A stretch of DNA of 64,000 nucleotides, from assembly GCF_900109575.1 (NCBI RefSeq), contig NZ_FOAF01000003.1, positions 248,001 through 312,000 of the forward strand, given 5' to 3'. The stretch is from Olivibacter domesticus. GTDB taxonomy: Bacteria > Bacteroidota > Bacteroidia > Sphingobacteriales > Sphingobacteriaceae. Each line of letters starts with the position of its first letter. Positions within the stretch are counted from its first letter, which is position 1. Positions 53,911 to 62,931 of this stretch are shown in pieces. The notes below the pieces were generated by a model that worked only from the letters and a program-made list of their open reading frames with translations, was not told the origin of the DNA and did no database searches. The position numbers were made by a program, and so were the translations under genes.

Positions 53911-54020
53911 AAAACTCTTTACACTTAAGTAACAAAACCATGAGCAATATGAGACCGAGCCAACAATCCGTTAAGCATAAATGTCTAATTTGTATGTTGT
54001 TAACAGATAGCACAATAACT

Positions 54021-54962
54021 ATGAAAGCGGCAGTATTGGAAAGAATTGGGGCATCTCCGAAATTTAAGATAAAAGAATTACCAAGCCCAGCGATAAAATC
54101 CGGACAGGTACGGATAAGAAATTATGCCTCGTCTGTAAGCCCGGTAGACACGATGATAAGGCAAGGAAAGGCCGTTTTAGCATCAGCGGGGTTGTCAAAC
54201 CAGATTATCGGAAGCGATTTTTCAGGCAGGGTAATAGCATCCAAAAGCAGGCTTTTTAAGGAAGGTGATGAAGTATATGGAATGAGGCCAATAATTAAAG
54301 GAGGGGCCTATGCGGAAGAGTTGGTTATTGATGATGATTTAGTTGTTTTAAAACCGACAAACTTAACTTTTCTGGAAGCGGGGGTTATTCCACTTGTTGG
54401 CTTAACGGCTTATCAGGCACTATTTAAAGTGGGCAGGTTGCAGGCAAAAGAAAATGTACTCATAACGGGATGCACAGGAGGGGTGGGAGCTGCAGCGGTG
54501 CAGTTAGCTCAAAGCATGAATGCCCATATCAGTGGGCTTTGTAGCGAAAATCACCGTGCTTATGCTAATGCTATAGGCTGTGATGTAGTAATTGATTATA
54601 AAAACCAACAAATCCCGTCGGGCGCTCGGTTTGATTTAATTTTTGATGCAGCAGGGATGTATACGTATAGCGACCTAAAACATCATTTAGCAGAACATGG
54701 GCTCTTTGTTACCACCAGAGGCGAAACGAATAACATAAAAGGCATTGTAAAAACGGCTGTTGACGTTGTTTTCGAACCGAATATGAAGTTTGTTTTCGTA
54801 AAACCCAATGCAGAAGATTTATTGGCATTAAAGGGCTTCATTGAACGAGGACAACTCAAACCGCATATTGCACATACTTTTTCGCTTGAACAGTTAACGG
54901 AAGCACACAGACTCATGAAAAAAGGGGGATTCGTAGCAAAAATAGCGATAGATATCAGTTGA
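54021..54962 (+). CDS. MDR-family NAD(P)-dependent oxidoreductase (quinone oxidoreductase-like)
   Basis: About 313 residues from the ATG at 54021 (MKAAVLERIG), the usual MDR start; an upstream GTG at 53904 would begin inside the dyad site. The GroES-like N-terminal domain has 'YASSVSPVDTMIRQGK' and the Rossmann motif is 'VLITGCTGGVGAAAVQLAQ'. The Cys/His zinc ligands of alcohol dehydrogenases are absent, so it belongs with zinc-free quinone or enone reductases. It opens a + strand stretch that splits the permease array. Substrate unknown. Confidence 0.9.
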   Translation: MKAAVLERIGASPKFKIKELPSPAIKSGQVRIRNYASSVSPVDTMIRQGKAVLASAGLSNQIIGSDFSGRVIASKSRLFKEGDEVYGMRPIIKGGAYAEELVIDDDLVVLKPTNLTFLEAGVIPLVGLTAYQALFKVGRLQAKENVLITGCTGGVGAAAVQLAQSMNAHISGLCSENHRAYANAIGCDVVIDYKNQQIPSGARFDLIFDAAGMYTYSDLKHHLAEHGLFVTTRGETNNIKGIVKTAVDVVFEPNMKFVFVKPNAEDLLALKGFIERGQLKPHIAHTFSLEQLTEAHRLMKKGGFVAKIAIDIS

Positions 54963-55019
54963 TAACGCGAGTATCTTAACTATACTCAGATTAGCTACGC
55001 ACCCAGACCTACACAAGCT

Positions 55020-55568
55020 ATGACCGGCAATGCTAATTTTCCCGATCCTACGCCTGCATTGGAAGATGTACAAGCAGCTATTGAAGATTATCAAGAGAAA
55101 CTGGCCAAAGCCAGTCAGAAAGGAAGCCCCTTGGATATTAGCCTAAAGAATGAGCGTAAATTGATTTTGGCTAATGTCTTGAAGAAGCTAGCTTTTTATG
55201 TAAATAGCATAGCAGAAGGCAATATGCCGATGTTGCTGAGCTCGGGTTTTTCCTTGTTTGCACAACCGATATCGGGCCTGGTTCCTTCTATTCCCACACG
55301 TTTACGTATGAGTGATGGGCCTTTGAGTGGACAGATCCGCTTTGATTTCGATAAAGTTGGTTCCAATGCAATATATGAGTATTGTTATGCTTTCCAAAAA
55401 GATGCTAACGGAGAACTGTTATGGAGCGATCGAATGAGTACCACGTCTTCTGTGAAGAATATGCTGCAAGCAGTACAACCAAGCATTACCTATTATCTGC
55501 GGGTGCGGGCAATAAATAGTAATGGTGTAGGAGATTGGTGTGATCCTGTTTCACTAATTGCCAGATAG
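55020..55568 (+). CDS. Fibronectin type III-like protein
   Basis: 182 residues from the ATG at 55020. The N-terminal helix pair ('TPALEDVQAAIEDYQEKLAKASQKG' and 'NERKLILANVLKKLAFYVNSIAEG') is followed by a fibronectin type III-like beta domain (about 85-180) ending 'TYYLRVRAINSNGVGDWCDPVSL'. The reading frame is open for 18 codons before the ATG with no start codon, and relatives I recall have extra residues before 'MTGNANFP', so the 5' end may be trimmed. No signal peptide. Such proteins are common in Bacteroidota and have no assigned role. Confidence 0.75.
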   Translation: MTGNANFPDPTPALEDVQAAIEDYQEKLAKASQKGSPLDISLKNERKLILANVLKKLAFYVNSIAEGNMPMLLSSGFSLFAQPISGLVPSIPTRLRMSDGPLSGQIRFDFDKVGSNAIYEYCYAFQKDANGELLWSDRMSTTSSVKNMLQAVQPSITYYLRVRAINSNGVGDWCDPVSLIAR

Positions 55569-55576
55569 TGGTTTTT

Positions 55577-55602
55577 CCCCGCAGCTATCATAAACTGCGG
55601 GG
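55577..55602. terminator. Hairpin after the FN3 gene
   Basis: CCCCGCAG (55577-55584) pairs perfectly with CTGCGGGG (55595-55602), nine bases past the FN3 stop and facing the end of the convergent ATPase gene. Confidence 0.7.
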
Positions 55603-55617
55603 ATTTATACAAAAAAA

Positions 55618-55645
55618 TTTGTGGAAGCAAACTCACAAAAGTTAT
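55618..55645. repeat. Palindromic motif at the 3' end of the DUF4143 ATPase gene
   Basis: TTTGTGGA-N7-TCACAAAAGTTAT, a diverged copy of the motif repeated upstream of the same gene (56812-56877). It ends four bases before the gene's stop codon. Confidence 0.6.
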
Positions 55646-55648
55646 GCA

Positions 55649-56785
55649 TCAATATGGGTATGTCTGCAACCATTCCCAAAAATTGTCACGATGGATAACC
55701 TCAGTCCTTTCTGGCTTGTAGTTTTCAACAAAAGCTTTAGGGAAGTTTACCTTAGTCCGTGGATTCCATTTAAACTCAAAAGCGTATAATTTACCATCAA
55801 TCTCTTCTATATAATCCACTTCTGCCTGTTGCTTATTTCGCCAAAAATAGATTGATCCGTAAAAGCCATTGTAGGCAAGCAGTTTTTTTCGTTCAGACAG
55901 TAGAAAATTTTCCCATAGTGCTCCAATATCCTGACGGGCTTCTAGCGGACTGTAATTTCCAATAAGGCTATTTCGAATACCGTTATCATAAAAGAAAATC
56001 TTCTTTTTAGTGTTGATTTCGTTTCTTAAGTTTCGACTGTAGGTTCCTATACGGTAAACAACAAAGACCTGTTCCAGTAAGTAGATATATTGGTCTATCG
56101 TTTTGACATCTGCAGCTACTATCTTTGACAATTCATTTAAGGAGACCTCTGCACCTACCTGCCATGCCAGCGCCTTTAGGATTTTCTCCAACAACATTGG
56201 CTTTTTGACACCGGTAAGAGTTAAAATATCTTTGTAGAGATAGCTATTGGTTAAATTCGTTAACAATTGCTTAGCATCTTGTTGTGAGGTGATAATTTCA
56301 GGGTATGTGCCAAAGATGAGATATAGTGGAAGTTTTTGTATACTTGTTAGCAGGCCTTCGTACCTTATTAGCTCCGAAAAACTAATAGGATAAAGAAAAT
56401 ATTCCCATTTTCTGCCTGTGAGCGGCTCTTGAGTGATATTCGCAATATTTAATGCTGATGAACCTGTTAGTATAAGCTGTATACCTGAATTTTGATCTAC
56501 GAGTTGCTTGCAGATAAGACCGATATCAGCGATCATTTGCGCTTCATCCAGCACAATGATTTTTTTATTCTCAAAACTTTGTCTTAATAGAGCTATCTGA
56601 TCTAGACGCCAGATATTTCGCGTAGTTACATCGTCTCCATTAAAGTAAATAGAGTCTTCTTGTAACTCAGAGATGACATGTTTGACCAGTGTAGTTTTTC
56701 CCACTTGTCTGGGGCCAAAGAGTATAAGAACCTTTTTATAATCAATGCGTTTTAGTAGCCCAGCTTTTAGGTTCCTCTGTATCAT
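55649..56785 (-). CDS. AAA_14/DUF4143-type ATPase
   Basis: 378 residues. Walker A GPRQVGKT is at 24-31 and Walker B 'KIIVLDEAQ' ends at D80-E-A-Q83; the sensor region 'IQLILTGSSALNI' follows. The C-terminal DUF4143 part includes 'YRIGTYSRNLRNEINTKKKIFFYDNGIRNSLIG' and 'YFWRNKQQAEVDYIEEIDGKLYAFEFKW', which resembles a restriction-endonuclease-like fold with Glu-Val-Asp and Glu-Phe-Lys. The family is abundant and patchy in Bacteroidota and its role is unsettled. The gene is bracketed by copies of a palindromic motif at both ends, suggesting self-regulation or movement as a unit. Confidence 0.9.
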   Translation of the reverse strand: MIQRNLKAGLLKRIDYKKVLILFGPRQVGKTTLVKHVISELQEDSIYFNGDDVTTRNIWRLDQIALLRQSFENKKIIVLDEAQMIADIGLICKQLVDQNSGIQLILTGSSALNIANITQEPLTGRKWEYFLYPISFSELIRYEGLLTSIQKLPLYLIFGTYPEIITSQQDAKQLLTNLTNSYLYKDILTLTGVKKPMLLEKILKALAWQVGAEVSLNELSKIVAADVKTIDQYIYLLEQVFVVYRIGTYSRNLRNEINTKKKIFFYDNGIRNSLIGNYSPLEARQDIGALWENFLLSERKKLLAYNGFYGSIYFWRNKQQAEVDYIEEIDGKLYAFEFKWNPRTKVNFPKAFVENYKPERTEVIHRDNFWEWLQTYPY

Positions 56786-56811
56786 ATTTTAAAATATTAT
56801 GACTCAAATAT

Positions 56812-56877
56812 ATAACTTTTATGGAATCAAATCCACAAAAGTTATGCTTTTTATGGAATCAAATCCACAAAAGTTAT
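56812..56877. repeat. Two exact 29-bp direct repeats, each palindromic, upstream of the ATPase gene
   Basis: A 29-bp unit at 56817-56845 recurs without change at 56849-56877 (period 32). Each unit is a dyad: ATAACTTTTATGGA / TCCACAAAAGTTAT around ATCAAA for the first. The first dyad starts 27 bases upstream of the ATPase ATG. Confidence 0.9.
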
Positions 56878-57055
56878 AATTTTTGTGATTTTCAGCTTTT
56901 TAGAAGGGTGAAAGAGAACGATATAGGTATTAATTTTTTATTTATCGATTTGTTTTAAAAATGTATTTATAGATGTTTAATAATTATTTTGTAAGATTTA
57001 AATATGCTTTTTAATAATATTTTTATATATTTGTGGTATATCAATTTTAAACCAC

Positions 57056-57739
57056 ATGACACCTAATCTAACAGATACCTACGGAGGAATGCTTACACAG
57101 GATGAGCTTGCTCAACGCTATGCTTATATTAATGCACGTATAAAATTCGATTATACGGAAGAAGAATTGTCTTTTTTGATGGGAAAAGCGCCTTATTATT
57201 TTACAGATTATGAACGTATGGAGAACGGATCCCGACTGTCGGATGAAGACATAGAAATCTTATCCCGTATCTTTTACGGACAGCTTTTAGAAGGGGCTCC
57301 TTTTGAGAGGGATGAATTTTACACCTATCAAGAGAAAAGATTGATTCGGGTACAAAAAGAAATAAAAGATGGTATGTTGTTTTATAAGATTATACATCCC
57401 TGGCTCATCAGAAAAGATAAGATTAAGGTAAATGATCCCATCAAATTTTATGAAATCATTCGAAAAATCACCCCTTATGAAGAGCAAAAAGTCAAGAGCG
57501 AGATCCGTTACGTGCTACAAAGGTTAATAAACAGAGGCTTTTTCCAAACGAAGCAGGCACCTCATGTAATATACAAGGAAGTAGCAAAATATGTTGACCG
57601 TAATATCACTATTTATCCGATTTATTTAAAGCAGGTGTTACATGATTTTTTGCATTCAGGCAAAATGATATTGAAAACTACGAACGGAGTAATGCATTTT
57701 ATATTAGGTAAGGCCTATCTTGAAAAGCAACAGCTGTAA
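57056..57739 (+). CDS. HTH-like protein of unknown function
   Basis: 227 residues, no named family recognised. Residues ~35-80 ('TEEELSFLMGKAPYYFTDYERMENGSRLSDEDIEILSRIF') look like an XRE-type helix-turn-helix in which the usual Gln/Ser recognition pattern is altered. The C-terminal half ('EEQKVKSEIRYVLQRLINRGFFQTKQAPHVIYKEVAKYV') has helix and wing-like spacing, so a second DNA-binding part is possible. It has a TATATTTG -7-like element at 57026-57033. It is alone between the ATPase and the second half of the permease array. Confidence 0.65.
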   Translation: MTPNLTDTYGGMLTQDELAQRYAYINARIKFDYTEEELSFLMGKAPYYFTDYERMENGSRLSDEDIEILSRIFYGQLLEGAPFERDEFYTYQEKRLIRVQKEIKDGMLFYKIIHPWLIRKDKIKVNDPIKFYEIIRKITPYEEQKVKSEIRYVLQRLINRGFFQTKQAPHVIYKEVAKYVDRNITIYPIYLKQVLHDFLHSGKMILKTTNGVMHFILGKAYLEKQQL

Positions 57740-57999
57740 CTCGTTATAAATGAATTGCTGCATATATAAAGCATTATTCTTAAAATTTGCTTTTTGTAAA
57801 GAGCAATATTTTTTTTATATAAAGCAAAATGGAACATCTGTTTGAAACGTCTTATCAAAAAATTTGAGGAAGAAGTAAAACGAATAAACAAAACACCTTA
57901 AGAGCTGTTTATGACTCTAAGGCTTATGTTCCATTTGCTTCAATTTATTCGCCTCAGCCCAATAACCAATAACGAGCAACCAATAACGAATAACTAAAT
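57740..57999. other. Spacer with nested inverted repeats
   Basis: No gene. AAGCAAAATGGAACAT (57822-57837) and ATGTTCCATTTGCTT (57926-57940) form the outer arms; CCTTAAGAG and CTCTAAGG (57896-57922) form an inner hairpin. The remainder is AT-rich with repeated ATATAAAGCA words. The right end joins AATAACGA-type sequence like the array's spacer hairpins. Confidence 0.55.
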
Positions 58000-60393
58000 T
58001 CATTCATCTTTCAGTGATTTCACGGGATTAGCAACAGCCGTTCTTAAGGCTAGAAATCCAACGGTTAATAAGGCAATTACAATGGCTGCAAATCCAGTAA
58101 TCAGAAACATCCACCATTGAACTTGGATACGGTAAGCAAAATCCTTGAGCCACTGATTCATCACCACCCAAGTGAGCGGAATGGCCAGGAGAAAGGCGAT
58201 TCCTACCAAAAAGATGTACTCTTTTGTAAGCAGCGTAAAAATATGGGCGGAAGAGGCGCCTAATACCTTTCTTATTCCAATTTCTTTCGTTCGCTGTAGC
58301 GTATTGAAAGAAACCAACCCCAATAGTCCTAAACAAGAAATAAAAATAGAACATATCGAAAAGGAAATGAATAACCTGCCAAAACGTTCTTCTGCCTGAT
58401 ATTGAGCATTGAAAGCCTCATCAGCAAAATAGTAGATGAGTGGAAGGCCCGGCGCTATATGATGCCATTTTTGTTCAATTGCTTTAATGGTTTCGGGTAT
58501 ATGCTCAGAAGAAATCGATAAGGTTAAGAACGTGAAGAATCCTGGGGAAATTTGCATCGTCAGCGGTTGTATTTCCTCGTGCATAGAATGAAAGTGAAAA
58601 TCCTTTACAACGCCGATGACTTCGCCAGTCCCCCCTCGTTGAGAAAAGCGCTTGCCGATGATGTCTTGCGGGTTTGCATAGCCTAAGCGCGCAAGACAAG
58701 ACTCGTTTATTAACATCGTCTTGCGGAGATCTTCTGGGGAAGCCTTTGAAAAACCTCGGCCTGCGATGACCTGGATATCATATTGCTTCAAAAAAGCGTC
58801 GTCAATAAAATATACATCCGACTGAAATTCTTCCATCATTCCATTCTTCCCTTCCATAGTGGTGGCAAATTGTCTGTTGGGTTTTCCTGGAATATAAGCT
58901 GAAAAGCTTGCTTGTTCGATACCTGCTATCTCGGTAAGTGCTTGTTTAACTTGATCTTGGTGCTCTCTAATACGTTCATCATAGTGAAAATCGATCACTA
59001 AGTTATGGGCCTTTTTAAAACCTAAATTCTCATTACGCATGAAGTTTAACTGCCGATATACCACCAAGGTGGACACTGTTAATAGTATGAAAATAACAAA
59101 TTGAATAATTACGAGGGATTTGCGTAAATCTTGTCCCTTGCTACTGACAATAAACCTTCCTTTTAAAGTAGCTGTTGGTTTAAAACGAGAAAGAAAAAAA
59201 GCTGGATAGATACCAGAAAGCAGTCCGGTAAGTAAGGCGATCGACAATGCATATGGCAGGTAGGCAATATAAGTTTTAATGTCGTCTATAATAGTTTTTC
59301 CTGTCAGGATATGGAACCAGGGGATCGCAATCCCACATAAAACAATGGATACAAGAAAGGCTAAAGTAGCAAGTAGGATTGCATCCATAAAAAATTGAAG
59401 GGTCAGTTGTTTTTTAGTAGCACCCATCATCTGCCGCACACCGATTTCTTTAGCTCTTTTAATAGACAGTGCTGTGGTTAAATTAATGTAATTAAAACAA
59501 GCAATACAGAGCACAAAGAGTGCTATAAAAGAGAAAACGTAGATGTTGGTATAATTTCCTACGGTGGTTGATCCCGCTTTATTACCTCTTAAACTTCCGT
59601 GGTGATACAAGTCTGCCAAGGGTTCCAGAACAAAACGATATTCCAGCTTGCTATCAATAGGAATGATCTTGGCGAATGCATCAATTTTTTGTTGAAACTG
59701 TTTGATATTTGTGTTATCTTTTAGTAGTAGATAGGTAGAGAAGCCGAACTTTTTCCAATCTTCGGTAGAATAACTGGCGTTAGGAGAAGAGAACAAGGTG
59801 GACATAGACAGCAGTATGTCCGTTCTAAAATGCGAATTGCTTGGAATATCTTTCATTATCCCGGTAACGGTCGCTGGATGTTTTCCATCCAGTGTTAAGG
59901 TTTGGTTCAGACAATCGGTGGTGCCAAAGTATTTTTTTGCAGCAGTTTCTGAGAGTACAATATTGAATGGTGCATTAAGGGCTGTAGCTACATTGCCTCT
60001 TAACAAAGGGAAAGAAAAGATGGAAAAAATGGAAGAATCAGCATAGGCCAAGGTCTCTTCACCGAAATTTTCGTGTTCTTTGGAGATAATATAATAATCG
60101 AGCAGGAAGCGACCCGCTTTTTCCACTTCGGGAAAATTCCGTTCGAGTGCAATTGCTAAAGCTGGAGCGCTCGTTTCCTGGTTGACACCAGTGGCTCCTT
60201 TGATATCTGTACTGATGCGGTAGATACGATCGACATTTTTGTTAAACTGATCATAACTCAGTTCGAAGCGTACAAAGAAAAAGATGAGATAAACGATACA
60301 TAGCGCTACCGCCAACCCAAAAATGTTAATGATCGAAAAACGTTTGTTTTCGAATAGATAGCGAAGCGTTGTTTTGAGATAGTGTTTTAACAT
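58000..60393 (-). CDS. FtsX/MacB-type ABC permease G
   Basis: About 797 residues from the ATG at 60393 (MLKHYLKTTLRYLFENKRFSIINIFGLAV), aligned to the other permeases; the frame continues 25 codons upstream without family match. FtsX signatures 'KEIGVRQMMGATKKQLTLQFFMDA' and 'KEIGIRKVLGASSAHIFTLLTKEY'; C-terminus NPVKSLKDE. It is the last gene of the I-H-G run, so its promoter is to the right of this window. The gene order resembles F-E-D-C, suggesting duplication of a multi-gene block. Confidence 0.91.
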   Translation of the reverse strand: MLKHYLKTTLRYLFENKRFSIINIFGLAVALCIVYLIFFFVRFELSYDQFNKNVDRIYRISTDIKGATGVNQETSAPALAIALERNFPEVEKAGRFLLDYYIISKEHENFGEETLAYADSSIFSIFSFPLLRGNVATALNAPFNIVLSETAAKKYFGTTDCLNQTLTLDGKHPATVTGIMKDIPSNSHFRTDILLSMSTLFSSPNASYSTEDWKKFGFSTYLLLKDNTNIKQFQQKIDAFAKIIPIDSKLEYRFVLEPLADLYHHGSLRGNKAGSTTVGNYTNIYVFSFIALFVLCIACFNYINLTTALSIKRAKEIGVRQMMGATKKQLTLQFFMDAILLATLAFLVSIVLCGIAIPWFHILTGKTIIDDIKTYIAYLPYALSIALLTGLLSGIYPAFFLSRFKPTATLKGRFIVSSKGQDLRKSLVIIQFVIFILLTVSTLVVYRQLNFMRNENLGFKKAHNLVIDFHYDERIREHQDQVKQALTEIAGIEQASFSAYIPGKPNRQFATTMEGKNGMMEEFQSDVYFIDDAFLKQYDIQVIAGRGFSKASPEDLRKTMLINESCLARLGYANPQDIIGKRFSQRGGTGEVIGVVKDFHFHSMHEEIQPLTMQISPGFFTFLTLSISSEHIPETIKAIEQKWHHIAPGLPLIYYFADEAFNAQYQAEERFGRLFISFSICSIFISCLGLLGLVSFNTLQRTKEIGIRKVLGASSAHIFTLLTKEYIFLVGIAFLLAIPLTWVVMNQWLKDFAYRIQVQWWMFLITGFAAIVIALLTVGFLALRTAVANPVKSLKDE

Positions 60394-60476
60394 CTGCTTA
60401 TAGTTTCTGAGTTGTGAGCTGTGCGTTGCGAATTTGGTTAGCCTCATAACTGGCAACCGGTAACTCACAACTAAGT
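60394..60476 (-). repeat. Spacer hairpin between permeases H and G
   Basis: TGAGTTGTGAGCTGTGCGTT with GCGAATTTGG on the left pairs imperfectly with CTCATAACTGGCAACCGGTA and ACTCACAAC on the right. It fills the 83-base spacer. Confidence 0.7.
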
Positions 60477-62849
60477 TTATTCACTCCGCAACGATTTTAC
60501 TGGATTGGAACGTGCTGCTTTAATAGATTCATAGCTTATGGTGAGTAAGGCGATGGCTATTGTGGTTAACGCGGAAAAAATAAATACAATCCATCCTATA
60601 TTTATCCGATAGGCAAAGCCATTCAACCAACTATCTATCGTATACCAGGCAACAGGCATTGCAATTAAAATTGCAATTAATACCAGTTTGATAAAGTTTT
60701 TCGATAGCAGGTATACCACACTAAACACCGTAGCGCCCAATACTTTGCGTACACCAATTTCCTTGAACCGTTGCTCCGCCATAAATGCTGACAGGCCATA
60801 TAGCCCTAAACAGGAAATGAAAGTTGCTAACAGGGCAAATAGATTAAAGAGGCTGCCCATACGTTGCTCTCCTTTATATAAATTATCCAAATCTTGATCT
60901 AAGAACCCATAGGAGAAAGCGAACTCTGGATTCAGGCTGGTGGTGATCTGTTCCAAAACTTTAATCGTAGCCTCTGTGGTACCCGGTTGGGTTCGTACCA
61001 CCACATTGCCTCCGTAATTGTTTAGACGCATGATGAGTGGTTCAATCGCTTGTTGTATAGGCTTAAAATTAAAGTCCTTAACCACACCGATGATAGTACC
61101 TTTTTTACCATACAAAGCAATTGGCTTTCCAACAGCTTCAGCTGCATCCAGCCCCATCATCTTGACAAGTTTTTCGTTGACTATATAATTGCTTGAGTCT
61201 CCCCTAAAATCGGTAGAAAAGACTCTCCCCGCAGCCATTTTCATTTGAAACACCTTAAAGAAACTTTCACTTACATCCAAATTAGGTATAACGGGCTGAT
61301 TGTTAGGGTCCTTTCCCTCCCATGCTACGTCAAAAGAGCCCGACATAACATTAGTGGGTATTATATTGGTCAGCGTGAAATTGGCTGTCAGGGGATGTTG
61401 CTCCAGCTCGCTTTTGTAAGCATCTAACTTATTGAAAATATCACCCCGCATGGGTACATATATTAAATTTGAGCGTTCGTATCCTAAGTTCATGTTTTTT
61501 ATATACTGTAACTGATTATATACTACGACTGTGCCAATTAGTAGTATAATAGAAACGGTAAATTGTAAGACTACTAATGTATTACGGAAAATCAAATCGC
61601 CCCTTCCACCTAAATTCATTTTTCCTTTCAATACTTTTACCGGTTGGAAACCTGATAAGAACAGAGCGGGGTAACTGCCGGAGATTAACCCGGTGAGGAG
61701 GGCGATGCTAACTAGCATAAGTACCATCTTACCATCAAATAAGCTAATACCTAATTCCTTCCCTGCGAGATGATTGAAGGCAGGTAGTGCCAGCCAAACC
61801 AGTCCAATAGCAATAAAAAGTGCCAGAAACGCAATCAAGATAGATTCGCCCAAAAACTGGCCGATAAGTTGTCCACGCGCTGCGCCAACTACTTTTCGTA
61901 AGCCGACCTCTTTAGCACGTTTTGCAGACCTAGCGGTAGAGAGGTTCATAAAGTTGATACATGCCACAATTAATATAAATATGGCGACGATAAAGAGAAT
62001 ATTAACATATTGAATATCTCCATTCTCTGTCAACTCAATTTGTAGATGAGAATGGAGGTGGATATCAGTTAAGGGCTGTAGATGAAAGGTTATTTTCTGT
62101 TCAGTGGTATGTGCCTTATAAAGTTCGTTTATTTGTTTTTCCAGTGATAACAGATGAGCCTTACTGGGATCGAAATCTCGGTCGAATAAGACGTATGAAT
62201 AAAAATTAAAATTACGCCAAGTATTATTAATTAGATCTTCATCCGTATGGGCAATAGCTGCCATGGGCATCAGATAATTAAACTGTAAATGAGAATTTGT
62301 AGGGGTATTGGCTAAAACACCTGTAACGGTAAGCAGTTTATCGTTATCCATCTTTAAGGATTTACCTAAGGCGGGGACCTCGCCGAAATATTTTTTGGCA
62401 AGGTTTTCGGTAAGCAAAATACCATCTGGACGTTGCAAAGCTGTTTTGATATCACCTGAAATAAGACGAAAAGAGAAAACATCGAAGAAAGTTGAATCAA
62501 CATAAAAGCCTCTTACTTCCTCAAATTTTTTATCCCCATATTCAAAGGTCTTTTTTGAAGGATGACTCAGTCGAACGGTTTTTTTTATGGAGGGTATTTC
62601 TGCCTGAAGCGCGGCAGGCATGCCCGCAGCATTTATAGCCGCCTTGAAATCATCGGTGGCAACGGCGGTAACGCGATAGATCTGATCAGCATGCTTATGA
62701 AAGCGATCATAACTTTTTTCATTTTGCACCCATAAGAGAATTAAGATACTGGCAGCCATACCGACCGCTAAACCTGCGATGTTGAGTATCGAAAATGATT
62801 TTTGACGAATCAGGTTTCTAAAGGCAATTTTGAAATAGTTTTTTAACAT
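60477..62849 (-). CDS. FtsX/MacB-type ABC permease H
   Basis: 790 residues, complete. FtsX signatures 'KEVGLRKVVGAARGQLIGQFLGES' and 'KEIGVRKVLGATVFSVVYLLSKNF'; C-terminus NPVKSLRSE. 'SGSYPALFLSGFQPVKVLKG' and 'NLGYERSNLIYVPMRGDIFNK' after the first FtsX unit match permease F ('SGSYPAIFLSSFQPINILKG', 'NLGMDKENVLYVPLEGNLY'), making F and H a paralogue pair. It lies between I and G, each spacer about 82 bases and hairpin-filled. Confidence 0.92.
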   Translation of the reverse strand: MLKNYFKIAFRNLIRQKSFSILNIAGLAVGMAASILILLWVQNEKSYDRFHKHADQIYRVTAVATDDFKAAINAAGMPAALQAEIPSIKKTVRLSHPSKKTFEYGDKKFEEVRGFYVDSTFFDVFSFRLISGDIKTALQRPDGILLTENLAKKYFGEVPALGKSLKMDNDKLLTVTGVLANTPTNSHLQFNYLMPMAAIAHTDEDLINNTWRNFNFYSYVLFDRDFDPSKAHLLSLEKQINELYKAHTTEQKITFHLQPLTDIHLHSHLQIELTENGDIQYVNILFIVAIFILIVACINFMNLSTARSAKRAKEVGLRKVVGAARGQLIGQFLGESILIAFLALFIAIGLVWLALPAFNHLAGKELGISLFDGKMVLMLVSIALLTGLISGSYPALFLSGFQPVKVLKGKMNLGGRGDLIFRNTLVVLQFTVSIILLIGTVVVYNQLQYIKNMNLGYERSNLIYVPMRGDIFNKLDAYKSELEQHPLTANFTLTNIIPTNVMSGSFDVAWEGKDPNNQPVIPNLDVSESFFKVFQMKMAAGRVFSTDFRGDSSNYIVNEKLVKMMGLDAAEAVGKPIALYGKKGTIIGVVKDFNFKPIQQAIEPLIMRLNNYGGNVVVRTQPGTTEATIKVLEQITTSLNPEFAFSYGFLDQDLDNLYKGEQRMGSLFNLFALLATFISCLGLYGLSAFMAEQRFKEIGVRKVLGATVFSVVYLLSKNFIKLVLIAILIAMPVAWYTIDSWLNGFAYRINIGWIVFIFSALTTIAIALLTISYESIKAARSNPVKSLRSE

Positions 62850-62931
62850 CTTTTTATAGTTATGCGTTGTGAGTTATGCGTTGCGAGTTTGGTCAAGCTC
62901 ACAACTGGCAACTGATAACTTGCAACTGAGG
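62850..62931 (-). repeat. Spacer hairpin between permeases I and H
   Basis: GCGTTGTGAGTTATGCGTTG with CGAGTT on the left pairs with AACTGGCAACTGATAACTTG and CAACTGA on the right at about 20 of 26 positions. This is the clearest member of the family. Confidence 0.75.
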
